From an uncultured Bartonella sp. (lineage in GTDB: Bacteria; Pseudomonadota; Alphaproteobacteria; Rhizobiales; Rhizobiaceae), in NCBI GenBank assembly GCA_945285915.1, contig CALYQL010000003.1:1-64000 (forward strand): a DNA stretch of 64,000 bases, read 5' to 3'. The position numbers and the translations under genes were made by a program. Under the pieces are notes generated by a model that saw only the letters and a list, made by a program, of their open reading frames with translations, did no database searches and was not told the origin of the DNA. Below are positions 1-8,720 of this stretch, piece after piece. Positions within the stretch are counted from its first letter, which is position 1. Each line of letters begins with the position of its first letter.

Positions 1-1388
1 GCATCCGACAATCTATCTTCAATTTCTCGCGTCTTTTCTTGCCAGTGTTGCGGATCGGTAAGCCATCCTGGTCTATGAGACACAAAAGTCCACGTCCGAA
101 TCTGTGCAATACGATGCGATAATGTGTCAATATCCCCATCAATGCGATCAGCCTGAGAAACCTGTTCCGCCATGTAGTTTTCATTAACAGCCCCTCGTTT
201 TACGAGATCACGGTAGATACTGGCGATAATATCAGCGTGTTGAGCAGGCGCTATTCTCCTGTAATCAGGTAATGCACACGTATCCCATAGAAGAGAAACG
301 CGTTCAGGGCAATCAGCAAGACGTGCAATATGACTGTCATGCGACAGAAAATCCAATGCTTGTGCATCTACTGCTGGTAAAGCGCGGACAAGTCCTTCTA
401 CTGGAGATGCTGTTTCAAGTGATCTACTCAACCTATCAAGTGAAGAAAAATCCAAATTGGCAGTACGCCACTGCAAAACTTTAACCAAATCAAAGTTATG
501 CGATTCGATTCGCTCTACCAGATCTTTATCAAGTTGTTCGACGCGCCCTGTTACTCCAAACGTCCCATCACGCATATGTCGTCCAGCACGACCTGCTATT
601 TGAGCCATTTCAGCTGGAGTAAGATCACGAAAATGATATCCATCAAATTTTCTTGTCTGGGCAAAAGCAACGTGATCAACATCTAGGTTGAGTCCCATAC
701 CGATAGCGTCTGTCGCTACGAGGAAATCAACGTCACCAGACTGATAAAGCGCTACTTGCGCATTACGTGTACGTGGCGATAACGCTCCCATAACCACAGC
801 AGCACCACCACGTTGTCTTTTTATCAACTCAGCAATTGCATAAACTTCGTCTGCTGAAAAAGCCACAATAGCAGAGCGACTCGGTAGACGTGTTATTTTC
901 TTTGAACCAGCATAAAATAATTGAGAAAAACGTGGGCGACTAACAACAGTTAATCCCCGCAATAGTTTTTGCAATATGCCCTGCATTGTTGCAGCACCAA
1001 GAAGCATTGTTTCTTGTTTACCACGCAAATGCAGAATTCTATCGGTAAAAATATGTCCCCGCTCAAGATCACCAGCAAGTTGAACTTCATCAATAGCAAC
1101 GAATGACACATTCGTTTCTCTCGGTAATGCTTCTACGGTGCAAACTGCATATCGTGCACCAATTGGCACTATTTTTTCTTCACCGGTAATCAGTGAAACC
1201 TGATGGGGACCAACTTTTTCACATATACGATTATAAACCTCACGTGCCAAAAGCCGTAACGGCAACCCAATCATACCGCTATCGTGCGCCAGCATACGTT
1301 CTATTGCCAAATAGGTTTTACCCGTATTTGTAGGCCCCAAAACCGCCGTTACATCACGTCCTGACAGTACGAGAGGGTCTTTTCCCAT
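1..1388 (-). CDS. SUV3-like ATP-dependent RNA helicase, 3' end beyond window
   Basis: Partial gene: the start lies at 1388 and the C-terminus runs off the left edge, leaving about 462 codons. The protein opens MGKDPLVLSG and soon shows a Walker A motif (GPTNTGKT), then VAIDEVQLAGD as the Walker B/DExx-type box, and later QIAGRAGRHMRDGTFG as motif VI. This arrangement is that of the SUV3/SUPV3L1-like superfamily 2 RNA helicases found in alphaproteobacteria, where the role in RNA turnover is presumed rather than proven. The start is supported by GGAG eight bases upstream of the ATG. No neighbour is co-oriented and close: rpmF lies over 700 bp upstream. No frameshift is visible in the part seen. 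Confidence 0.88.
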   Translation of the reverse strand, partial: MGKDPLVLSGRDVTAVLGPTNTGKTYLAIERMLAHDSGMIGLPLRLLAREVYNRICEKVGPHQVSLITGEEKIVPIGARYAVCTVEALPRETNVSFVAIDEVQLAGDLERGHIFTDRILHLRGKQETMLLGAATMQGILQKLLRGLTVVSRPRFSQLFYAGSKKITRLPSRSAIVAFSADEVYAIAELIKRQRGGAAVVMGALSPRTRNAQVALYQSGDVDFLVATDAIGMGLNLDVDHVAFAQTRKFDGYHFRDLTPAEMAQIAGRAGRHMRDGTFGVTGRVEQLDKDLVERIESHNFDLVKVLQWRTANLDFSSLDRLSRSLETASPVEGLVRALPAVDAQALDFLSHDSHIARLADCPERVSLLWDTCALPDYRRIAPAQHADIIASIYRDLVKRGAVNENYMAEQVSQADRIDGDIDTLSHRIAQIRTWTFVSHRPGWLTDPQHWQEKTREIEDRLSD

Positions 1389-2077
1389 CACTTACTCCAA
1401 GTAAAAGTATCTATAAGTCCAAATAACACATTATGGTTTTGTGCCTTTATTATGGATTAGTTCCTTATAGAAAAACGCACAAGTTCTTTCATTCACAAGA
1501 AATTAACTATAAAGTTTAACCTTTAGAACAGCAGCGGAACGAATCAGCGACGAATCGCTGACATCAATATGTTCTCTTTGTGTTCTTACTACATTTAGCT
1601 GTTTCATTTAGCTATAACCAATACATTTAGATGGCAAAGGACAACTTTAGCAAAAACTCCTGTCATTTAATGTTTAAGTAGAACATCGTATTAATGCTTT
1701 TGCTTGAAGCCGATTTTGCATAAGATTATCATCCAGCAGAGCATCTTAAGGTAATTTTCCCTGCCACGGATCACACGTTGAGCAAGTGAGGATGTAGTAA
1801 TCGTACAAATATCATAAAAAACGAATCATCTTCGAATTGTTCACACACTAATTTCGCACATAAAGTATCAGCTCAGCATTGAAATGATCGCTCATGATAA
1901 CAATCATAAAGGGCATCGCCGTCTTCAATGAAGTTACAATTACCCGATTTATCGATGTAATATTCAACCACTGTCGTTAAAATAGCAGCAACACAAACGA
2001 GCCTTCAGAAGCGCAATAAGGTAAGCCTGACTACCTTTTTCTAGAATAAACACACAAAGACAAAACAATGAATATAC
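1389..2077. other. Gene-free stretch upstream of the helicase gene
   Basis: About 690 bp with no intact open reading frame of useful length on either strand. It must hold the helicase promoter. Short stretches on the minus strand read like protein (for example SQAYLIALLKARL near 2010-2030, and SSLAQRVIRGRENYLKM near 1740-1800) but are broken by stops and frame changes, so a decayed gene is possible. I cannot name it. Confidence 0.5.
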
Positions 2078-2103
2078 AAAAAAACCGGCACAAAGCCGGT
2101 CTT
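2078..2103 (-). terminator. Rho-independent terminator of rpmF
   Basis: On the minus strand a 6-bp stem ACCGGC/GCCGGT with a 5-nt loop is followed by a run of U (the A-run at 2078-2083 on the plus strand). It lies about 25 bp past the rpmF stop. Confidence 0.85.
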
Positions 2104-2125
2104 TGGTATTAAACTAATATCTGAA

Positions 2126-2305
2126 TTAGTCTTTTGGTGTCAAAACCTGACGACCACGATACATACCGGTTTTCAAATCGATATGGTGTGGACGACGAAG
2201 TTCACCTGAGTTCTTGTCCTCGATATAGGTCGGTGACTTGAGAGCATCAGCCGAACGACGCATACCGCGCTTTGACGGAGATGTTTTTCGTTTAGGTACA
2301 GCCAT
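2126..2305 (-). CDS. rpmF: 50S ribosomal protein L32
   Basis: A 59-residue basic protein beginning [20 protein letters not shown], the hallmark N-terminus of bL32, a structural protein of the large ribosomal subunit. The open frame continues 17 codons upstream, but the family start MAVPKRK at 2305 is preceded by GGAG with nine bases spacing, so that start was chosen. The zinc-binding cysteines present in some L32 proteins are absent, as is usual in alphaproteobacteria. A terminator follows. mtgA and ispA lie upstream; the grouping rpmF-mtgA-ispA is seen in other Rhizobiales. Confidence 0.97.
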   Translation of the reverse strand: MAVPKRKTSPSKRGMRRSADALKSPTYIEDKNSGELRRPHHIDLKTGMYRGRQVLTPKD

Positions 2306-2374
2306 GGAATTAAACTCCAAATTCGCTTTTAAAACGTCTGTCAGCATAACTATCAAGTTATTTTAACAGACAAA

Positions 2375-2380
2375 ATTATA
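2375..2380 (-). promoter_or_regulatory. Possible -10 box for rpmF
   Basis: A perfect TATAAT on the minus strand, about 70 bases upstream of the rpmF start. No good -35 hexamer sits 16-18 bp further upstream, so the call is weak. Confidence 0.35.
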
Positions 2381-2502
2381 GAAGGTTTGGTGAGCCTATA
2401 CACTGCTTATGAGCTTTTGACCAGTCTTCAACGATATTTTTTTGAGCAAATTATATCTAGTTGGTCGAAAATCAGTTCTATTTCGATATACCAATCAGCG
2501 TT

Positions 2503-3210
2503 TTAACGCAGACACTGTGTATAAGGCTCAGATTGACGGACACGTTTTTCAATCAGCTGTGCCAATAACACCAAATTATTAGTCGGACGGTTCGGCTTAC
2601 GTATTTTAGGGCTCGGCAATGTAATCGCTAAATACGCTGCTTGCCGGCGTGTCAGGTTTTTTGCTGATTTTTTAAAAAAATATTGGGATGCCGCTTCGAC
2701 ACCATAAATACCGGGTCCCCACTCTGCCATATTAAGATATATTTCGAGAATACGCTTTTTTGATAAAATTAGATCAGCAGTTACAGCATACGGAATTTCA
2801 AGCCCTTTACGTAAGTAAGAGCGATCATGCCAAAGAAAAAGATTTTTGACTGTCTGCATCGTAATCGTCGACGCACCCCGTGTTGGGCCTCCATCTTGGA
2901 TTAAAACAGCTTTTAAAGCATACCAATCAACACCGTTATGCGCACAGAACTGGCCATCTTCCGACATGACCACAGCATATATCAAATTTGGCGAAATATC
3001 TTCAAGGTCAACCCATTCCCGCTTATAAGTGTTCAATGTAACAATATCTTTGACCATCAAAGTTGATACTGGATGAACGAAAGGAAGCCCATAGACTATC
3101 ATCATAAAGATTGGAAAGATTGCAAGAAACAATAAAAAATATAGAACATAGCGAATCGTTGATCGCCAATTAACTGAACATCCATCCATCTGTTCATTGA
3201 TTTCTGTCAA
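2503..3210 (-). CDS. mtgA: Monofunctional biosynthetic peptidoglycan transglycosylase
   Basis: This 235-residue protein polymerises lipid II into glycan strands in the periplasm. One membrane anchor lies at about residues 19-45. The glycosyltransferase family 51 domain follows, with the catalytic glutamate in SEDGQFCAHNGVDW and the conserved stretches GASTITMQTVKN and RILEIYLNMAEWGPGIYG. There is no transpeptidase domain, which separates it from class A PBPs. I take the TTG start at 3210 because GAGGGG sits eight bases upstream; an in-frame ATG at 3189 is the alternative. It is transcribed divergently from ispA, with about 95 bp between them. Confidence 0.95.
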   Translation of the reverse strand: MTEINEQMDGCSVNWRSTIRYVLYFLLFLAIFPIFMMIVYGLPFVHPVSTLMVKDIVTLNTYKREWVDLEDISPNLIYAVVMSEDGQFCAHNGVDWYALKAVLIQDGGPTRGASTITMQTVKNLFLWHDRSYLRKGLEIPYAVTADLILSKKRILEIYLNMAEWGPGIYGVEAASQYFFKKSAKNLTRRQAAYLAITLPSPKIRKPNRPTNNLVLLAQLIEKRVRQSEPYTQCLR

Positions 3211-3306
3211 TAATTAAGCCCCTCGTGTTTTCGCCATCTAATACAAAGTGTTGACGATACCGATCGATTGGTTCATGCCATCTATCAAAGATAAAGGGAA
3301 TACTGA

Positions 3307-4209
3307 ATGGAAGATTTTAGTAATATATTGTCAGAAAATGCACGACAAATTGGCGAATTGTTAAACACGCTTTTAAGCGAACATGTTGAAGCAGGTGAAA
3401 TTACCCGTCCTGAACGTCTTCTTGCGGCAATGCGTCATGGTGTTCTTAACGGTGGGAAACGCTTACGTCCTTTTTTAGTTATTCAAACTGCCGCTCTTTT
3501 TGACGCAAATTATCAAACTGCCCAACGTGTTGGTGCTGCTCTTGAATGTATCCATTGTTATTCACTTATTCATGATGACTTGCCCGCTATGGATAATGAT
3601 GATCTACGGCGGGGCAAGCCAACAGTCCACAAAGCATTTGACGAAGCCACTGCCATATTGGCTGGTGACGGATTATTGACTTTAGCGTTTGATATTCTTG
3701 CTGATGAAAAAACAGAACTAAGCGAAAAAACACGTCTCACACTCATCGGAGCTTTAGCGCGTGCTTCTGGTATTGGAGGTATGGTCGGAGGACAGGCTCT
3801 TGATCTACAAGCGGAAACCCAAAAACCAGACGAACATGGAATTATTACCCTACAGGCAATGAAGACTGGTGCACTCATTCGTTACGCATGCGAAGCGGGC
3901 GCTATTATTGGTAATGCAACTACTGAGGATCGTGAGAGGCTCAGTTCGTTTGGTGCGGCTATTGGACTAGCCTTTCAGTTAGCTGACGATATCCTTGACA
4001 TTACGGCGGACACTGCTTCATTAGGTAAAACGGCTGGTAAAGATATTACTGCAGATAAAGCCACGCTAGTTGCTTTGCGCGGGATAGATTGGGCTAAAAG
4101 TCAATTGGCTGGATTAATTGAGCAAGCTGAAACATTGTTACACCCATTTGGTAAAAAAGCTGACATTTTGCGTAAAACAGCTGAATTTGTTGCAAATAGA
4201 AAAAATTGA
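3307..4209 (+). CDS. ispA: Farnesyl diphosphate synthase (polyprenyl synthetase)
   Basis: This 300-residue enzyme condenses isopentenyl diphosphate with allylic diphosphates to make farnesyl (possibly geranylgeranyl) diphosphate in the cytosol. The first Asp-rich motif DDLPAMD is at residues 90-96, the second, DDILD, at 227-231, and GGKRLRPFL near residue 50 binds the diphosphate. Length and motifs fit the short-chain class; product length cannot be fixed from sequence alone. ispG, an enzyme of the MEP pathway that supplies the substrate, lies 1 kb away on the other strand. Confidence 0.93.
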   Translation: MEDFSNILSENARQIGELLNTLLSEHVEAGEITRPERLLAAMRHGVLNGGKRLRPFLVIQTAALFDANYQTAQRVGAALECIHCYSLIHDDLPAMDNDDLRRGKPTVHKAFDEATAILAGDGLLTLAFDILADEKTELSEKTRLTLIGALARASGIGGMVGGQALDLQAETQKPDEHGIITLQAMKTGALIRYACEAGAIIGNATTEDRERLSSFGAAIGLAFQLADDILDITADTASLGKTAGKDITADKATLVALRGIDWAKSQLAGLIEQAETLLHPFGKKADILRKTAEFVANRKN

Positions 4210-4491
4210 AATGTAGAAATAGTCACGATAACAAATTAATATGAAATACTGGAGTATTAGTGATGGCGAAGCTTTGCAGATAATACATTAATTGTTTTTG
4301 TACGCATACCCAACTATTCAACATTCTAATTTTTTTGCATTTGTTCCTTTAGCAATTGCTACACACTGATTTTGCGTAAAGGGATTATTACCAAGGATCG
4401 CCTCATAAAAATTTTAGTTCACTTTGATTTGGTTGATAAATGCGATATGCTTACTAACTTATTGAGAAGCACTGGCCGTTAAGAAATATCA

Positions 4492-5112
4492 ATGCCATTC
4501 ACACTTGCTACGTCAATTGAAACTACTGAAGAGATTAAAAAAAGCCGTTTTCTGTGTCGTGCTTTTCCCATCACATCTATTGAAAATGCAGAGGCAATTA
4601 TCAATTCCATTCGTGCTGAAATGGCTACTCATCATTGTTTCGCTTGGAAATACGGCCAAAATTATAAATTCAGTGATGATGGTGAACCAACTGGCACTGC
4701 GGGCAAGCCAATATTAAGTGCTATAGAAGGCCGCAATTGCGATCGTATTCTTGTAATTGTGACACGATGGTTTGGCGGTATAAAACTTGGTACTGGTGGT
4801 CTTGTTCGCGCATATGGTGGAAGTGCATCAAGAGCATTGCAAGAGGCACAACTAATTGAACTTATCGAATGGAAAACTGTAAACTTCCATTGCCCTTTTC
4901 ATCTTATTCCTATTGTGCAGAACGAATTAAAAAATTTCCAATCATCCATTGAAAACCAAATTTTTGATGACAAAGGTTGCTTATTTTCTCTTACCTTTCC
5001 TGCAGCACAAGTGGATGGTTTTGTCTCTTGGTTAACAGACAAAAGTAGCGGTAAAATAGTCATACATACCGATGACGAAAATGATATACCTACGAATAGC
5101 AACAGGTATTAA
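4492..5112 (+). CDS. YigZ/IMPACT family protein
   Basis: A 206-residue protein of the UPF0029 (YigZ/IMPACT) family. The N-terminal domain carries the signature region KYSDDGEPTGTAGKPIL-like (here FSDDGEPTGTAGKPIL, about residues 61-76) and VTRWFGGIKLGTGGLVRAYG; a smaller C-terminal ferredoxin-like domain follows. The bacterial members have no settled biochemical role; the eukaryotic relative IMPACT modulates the GCN2 kinase. The gene stands alone: the 280-bp gap upstream contains no gene I can see, and ispG converges on it from the other side. Confidence 0.88.
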   Translation: MPFTLATSIETTEEIKKSRFLCRAFPITSIENAEAIINSIRAEMATHHCFAWKYGQNYKFSDDGEPTGTAGKPILSAIEGRNCDRILVIVTRWFGGIKLGTGGLVRAYGGSASRALQEAQLIELIEWKTVNFHCPFHLIPIVQNELKNFQSSIENQIFDDKGCLFSLTFPAAQVDGFVSWLTDKSSGKIVIHTDDENDIPTNSNRY

Positions 5113-5209
5113 CATATTACAAATAACTACTATAACCACATTGTTATACATAATAACGCACAGCTAATAGATGCCTTTTTACCCAAAATAGGCACACTCA
5201 CCCCCTCAA

Positions 5210-6460
5210 TTACTCTGCACGCTTAAATCGATTTTCAATATACTCTGCTACCATCTGTTCAAACTCTTCAGCAATATTTTTGCCTCTTAAAGTTTTAACT
5301 TTCTCACCATCAATAAAGACCGGTGCAGCCGGTGTTTCTCCTGTACCAGGAAGAGAAATACCAATATCTGCGTGCTTAGATTCGCCGGGTCCATTCACTA
5401 TGCATCCCATAACAGCGACATTCAATTGCTCGACACCGGGATATTTCTCACGCCAGATAGGCATATTTCTGCGTATATCACTTTGAATTTTTTGAGCTAA
5501 TTCTTGGAAAACTGTCGACGTTGTACGTCCACATCCCGGACAAGCTGCAACAATGGGAATAAATTGCCTAAAGCCCATAACTTGCAGTAACTCCTGTGCC
5601 ACCTGCACTTCTCTACTTCTATCACCTCCTGGCTCAGGAGTTAATGAAATACGAATTGTATCACCAATGCCTTGTTGCAATAAAATTCCCAAAGCCGCAG
5701 ACGAAGCAACAATTCCTTTTGTTCCCATACCTGCTTCAGTCAACCCTAAATGCAAAGCATAATCACCACGTTCGGCAAGCATTGTATAGACAGAAATCAA
5801 ATCTTGAACCTGACTTACTTTTGCCGACAAAATAATCTTATCTCGCGTAAGCCCAATATCTTCGGCAAGATGTGCTGAAATAAGTGCAGATTGCACAACT
5901 GCCTCATGCATGACCTGCTCAGCAGACAACGGACCGCCCTTAGCAGAATTTTCATCCATCAATCGCGTTAATAATTCCTGATCAAGAGATCCCCAGTTAA
6001 CTCCAATGCGGACAGGTTTATTATATCGAATAGCCAATTCAATAATTTCACTGAATTGTTTATCTCTCTTATCGCGAAACCCTACATTTCCTGGATTAAT
6101 TCGATATTTCGCAAGAGCTTTTGCACAATCGGGGTGTTCTGCCAATAATTTATGGCCTATGTAGTGAAAATCTCCAATCAATGGAACATTAATTCCAAGC
6201 CTATCAAGACGTTCTCTGATCTTTGGCACACCTACTGCTGATTCATCGCGATCAACTGTTATGCGCACAAGCTCCGAGCCTGCTTTTGCAAGGGCTGCAA
6301 CTTGAGCAACTGTTGAATCGACATCTGCAGTATCTGTGTTGGTCATTGATTGAACAACTACAGGATTATCTCCCCCGACCATAACGCCACCGACATTAAC
6401 GGCAACAGATTGCCGACGAGGAAAAGGGGCGGATAAATAGGATTGCTTATTCATCTTCAC
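5210..6460 (-). CDS. ispG: 4-hydroxy-3-methylbut-2-enyl diphosphate synthase
   Basis: This 416-residue enzyme catalyses the penultimate step of the MEP isoprenoid pathway, reducing methylerythritol cyclodiphosphate with a [4Fe-4S] cluster. The cluster ligands C307 and C310 (ACPGCGRTT) and C353 (GCIVNGPGE) are present, and the N-terminal TIM barrel opens with [12 protein letters not shown]. The GTG at 6460 has a GAGA seven bases upstream and is taken as the start; ATG at 6454 is a near-equal alternative. The gene is monocistronic here. Confidence 0.96.
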   Translation of the reverse strand: MKMNKQSYLSAPFPRRQSVAVNVGGVMVGGDNPVVVQSMTNTDTADVDSTVAQVAALAKAGSELVRITVDRDESAVGVPKIRERLDRLGINVPLIGDFHYIGHKLLAEHPDCAKALAKYRINPGNVGFRDKRDKQFSEIIELAIRYNKPVRIGVNWGSLDQELLTRLMDENSAKGGPLSAEQVMHEAVVQSALISAHLAEDIGLTRDKIILSAKVSQVQDLISVYTMLAERGDYALHLGLTEAGMGTKGIVASSAALGILLQQGIGDTIRISLTPEPGGDRSREVQVAQELLQVMGFRQFIPIVAACPGCGRTTSTVFQELAQKIQSDIRRNMPIWREKYPGVEQLNVAVMGCIVNGPGESKHADIGISLPGTGETPAAPVFIDGEKVKTLRGKNIAEEFEQMVAEYIENRFKRAE

Positions 6461-6697
6461 TTAAAAATCTCAACAAACGTTTTGATAATTTATAATCAAT
6501 TTAAATAGATTTTCCCAATCGTTATTTCATGGTCATGTCGCATTTTATTATATTTAACATCTGCGTAGCGGTTTCCTGCTCTTACTAAACGAATAACTCA
6601 TAGTCTCATCATTTATAAAATCTATATCAATCTTACCAGTTTTCATTATCCAGGACGATATTTTCGCCGTTATTGGAGCTTCTTAGAAATCGATCCA

Positions 6698-6722
6698 GGA
6701 ACCAATTGTGCGATCAGGCGTT
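6698..6722 (+). promoter_or_regulatory. EcfG-type general stress promoter upstream of the DUF883 gene
   Basis: GGAAC, then exactly 16 bases, then CGTT: the published consensus of promoters read by EcfG-family sigma factors in the alphaproteobacterial general stress response. It points at the DUF883 gene, whose ATG is 66 bp past the -10 element, leaving a 5' leader of roughly 55 nt. Confidence 0.7.
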
Positions 6723-6787
6723 AAGAACATATCAGAAAATATTGGCCTTATTTTATATCAATGAGACCGTTGGCAAGAGGAAAAAAA

Positions 6788-7069
6788 ATGGCGTTATTTC
6801 AAAGTGATTCTGACATTAGTTCTAAAGCGCATAAACGTATTGCTGAATTGAAAGCCGAGCTTGCATCATTAACTGGAAAAACGAGCTGGTCCGACATTGA
6901 TATGGCTGACATAACCGATACGATCAAAGAAAAAGGCCACCAAGCGCTTGATTGCGTTAGTGAACATGCGAGCAATGTGAAGGAAAAAGCAAAAGAAAAT
7001 CCAAAAACATCACTTGCTGTAGTTATTGGTCTTGGCTTAGCAGCATATTTTTTATTACGGAAATTATGA
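6788..7069 (+). CDS. DUF883 family membrane-anchored protein (ElaB/YqjD-like)
   Basis: A 93-residue protein: an amphipathic, charged N-terminal part (about residues 1-70, coiled-coil-like and rich in Lys, Glu and Ala) and a single C-terminal membrane helix (SLAVVIGLGLAAYFLLRKL). This is the layout of DUF883 proteins such as E. coli ElaB and YqjD, which are tail-anchored in the inner membrane, are sigma-S dependent and have been linked to ribosome binding in stationary phase. The start at 6788 is preceded by AGAGGA with eight bases spacing; an in-frame start 27 bp upstream lacks one. An EcfG-type stress promoter precedes it and a bidirectional terminator follows. Confidence 0.85.
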   Translation: MALFQSDSDISSKAHKRIAELKAELASLTGKTSWSDIDMADITDTIKEKGHQALDCVSEHASNVKEKAKENPKTSLAVVIGLGLAAYFLLRKL

Positions 7070-7089
7070 TCTATATCTGACAAATTAAA

Positions 7090-7115
7090 AGAGCACTCTA
7101 AGTTCAGAGTGCTCT
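7090..7115. terminator. Bidirectional terminator between DUF883 gene and livJ
   Basis: A perfect 10-bp stem (AGAGCACTCT/AGAGTGCTCT) with a 6-nt loop, flanked by T-rich sequence on one side and A-rich on the other, placed between two convergent genes. Confidence 0.88.
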
Positions 7116-7124
7116 TTCACTAAT

Positions 7125-8243
7125 TTAGTCTTTAGCTTCGCTATAATTATAACTTCCGTCAGAAGTTTTATACCAACGGTTCATGACAAAACCGCCTTCT
7201 TTCGGATCCCCTTTATCATTGAATTCGATATTACCTAAAACCGTTTTAAATGGTCCCTTTGTTTTCAGATATTCCGCAACTTTTTGAGGGTTATTTCCTT
7301 CTTCAGCAATACCATATGAAAAAAGCTGCACGACGGCATAGGCATATAGAGTGAAAGCTTCTGGTTCAAAACCACTGTCCCGGAAGTCTTTTACAAGTTC
7401 TGCATTATCAGGATTTGCGCGAGGATCAGCATTAAATGTATTCAGTACACCAATCACACCATCCTGTGCAGTTGCTGCAAGCTCATTACTCGTAATGGCA
7501 TCACCACTAATAAATTGCGGTTTTATTTTCTGTTCTGCCATTTGACGTAAAAGCAAACCAGCCGGAGTATAAAGCCCACCAAAATAAACAACATTCGCGT
7601 CACTTTGCTTAATTTTGGCAACTATCGCAGAAAAATCTCTATCTTCTACATTGACCCCATCAAAACTAAGTTCTTTTATTCCAAGTTTATTGAGAGTTTT
7701 CTCAACTTCTTCAGCCAATCCCATTCCATAAGCTGTTTTATCATGAATAATCATAACTTTCGGATCAGGATAATGCTTTTTTATATATTTTGCAGCAAAA
7801 GCTCCTTGCGTATCATCACGACCACAAACGCGAAACTGTAGCGGATAACCACTTTCCGTTAACTTGGGATTGGTAACCCCTGGAGACATGGCCAACATAC
7901 CATTTTCATCATATACACTTGCAGCAGGTAGCGCTGCACCAGAATTATAATGCGCAACAACAAACTGGACACCTTCTCCAGCAAGTTTATTTGCACCAGA
8001 TACCGCTTGCTTAGGATCGGATGCATCATCCACGATATCAAGAACGAGCTTTTCGCCGTTGATACCACCTTTATCATTGATATTTTTGACAGCCATTTCA
8101 GCGCCATGCTGAATTTGGGCACCGATAGCAGCACTAGGCCCTGTTACGGGGATAGCCACGCCAATTTTTATGTCTGCCCAAGCAGTTGAACAACATGATA
8201 ACATACCTATTGACGCAACAGCCACAAGCAATCGATTAAACAT
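7125..8243 (-). CDS. livJ: Branched-chain amino acid ABC transporter, periplasmic binding protein
   Basis: A 372-residue type I periplasmic binding protein (LivJ/Leu-Ile-Val-binding family). The signal peptide covers residues 1-23 with likely cleavage after AWA; the mature protein starts DIKIGVAIPVTGPSAAIGAQ, the typical first strand and ligand loop. It delivers leucine, isoleucine, valine or a related amino acid to the LivHM channel. It is the last gene of the liv cluster, about 70 bp after the DUF6867 gene, and ends at a strong terminator. The exact ligand cannot be told from sequence. Confidence 0.93.
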   Translation of the reverse strand: MFNRLLVAVASIGMLSCCSTAWADIKIGVAIPVTGPSAAIGAQIQHGAEMAVKNINDKGGINGEKLVLDIVDDASDPKQAVSGANKLAGEGVQFVVAHYNSGAALPAASVYDENGMLAMSPGVTNPKLTESGYPLQFRVCGRDDTQGAFAAKYIKKHYPDPKVMIIHDKTAYGMGLAEEVEKTLNKLGIKELSFDGVNVEDRDFSAIVAKIKQSDANVVYFGGLYTPAGLLLRQMAEQKIKPQFISGDAITSNELAATAQDGVIGVLNTFNADPRANPDNAELVKDFRDSGFEPEAFTLYAYAVVQLFSYGIAEEGNNPQKVAEYLKTKGPFKTVLGNIEFNDKGDPKEGGFVMNRWYKTSDGSYNYSEAKD

Positions 8244-8313
8244 ATTCCCTCTCCTTTGGTCGCTTTATATTTATTATGAAAGCTTTTAATAGATTACTTT
8301 ACGTATCATGTAT

Positions 8314-8661
8314 TTATTTATGATGCCAAGTAAATGGAGAAGACTTTTTGTATATCCAACTATATTGTCTTACCATTTGTCTCGTTCGCGTATATTGAAA
8401 CCCCAGACAGGAAAAAATAATTAATACTATAAGATCGACCAAGTAAAACTGTAGCGAAAGCAATGTGCCATTAAATGGCGGAATATAATGGATAAATCGA
8501 ATGGCAGCGGCAAGCGGAACCATGTAAACAATAGCCATTGCCAATTTTTTCCATGTCAACGCACAAGCACGACCTGTCATCCATGCAGCCCAACCGCCTA
8601 GAATACATGTAACGAGAATAAAAACATAAAAAGACGATTCTTCATAAATAATGCCTTGCAT
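8314..8661 (-). CDS. DUF6867 family small membrane protein of the liv operon
   Basis: A 115-residue hydrophobic protein with three likely membrane helices (about residues 11-30, 40-58, 70-90) and a basic C-terminal tail (FQYTRTRQMVRQYSWIYK). It matches the DUF6867 proteins that sit between livF and livJ in many Rhizobiales. Its function is unknown; the fixed position suggests an accessory role in branched-chain amino acid uptake. ATG 8661 is chosen because AAGGAG lies 11 bases upstream and the family starts MQGxxYEE; the GTG at 8673 overlaps that ribosome-binding site. Confidence 0.78.
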   Translation of the reverse strand: MQGIIYEESSFYVFILVTCILGGWAAWMTGRACALTWKKLAMAIVYMVPLAAAIRFIHYIPPFNGTLLSLQFYLVDLIVLIIFSCLGFQYTRTRQMVRQYSWIYKKSSPFTWHHK

Positions 8662-8720
8662 AGCCTTATTCACTCCTTAAGCATTGATAAAATAAAAGGC
8701 ACAAAGTGCATTTGCCATCA

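Noticed and set aside
272-686. Two short plus-strand open frames at the left edge
   Set aside because: They are shadows of the minus-strand SUV3-like helicase, whose reading frame is open through the whole region with motif VI intact.
1501-1530. CtrA-like TTAA repeats upstream of the helicase
   Set aside because: The two TTAA elements are nine bases apart, not seven.
1960-2040. A stretch reading SQAYLIALLKARLC on the minus strand, faintly like a histone-fold helix
   Set aside because: Too short, followed by stops, and the resemblance is at the level expected by chance.
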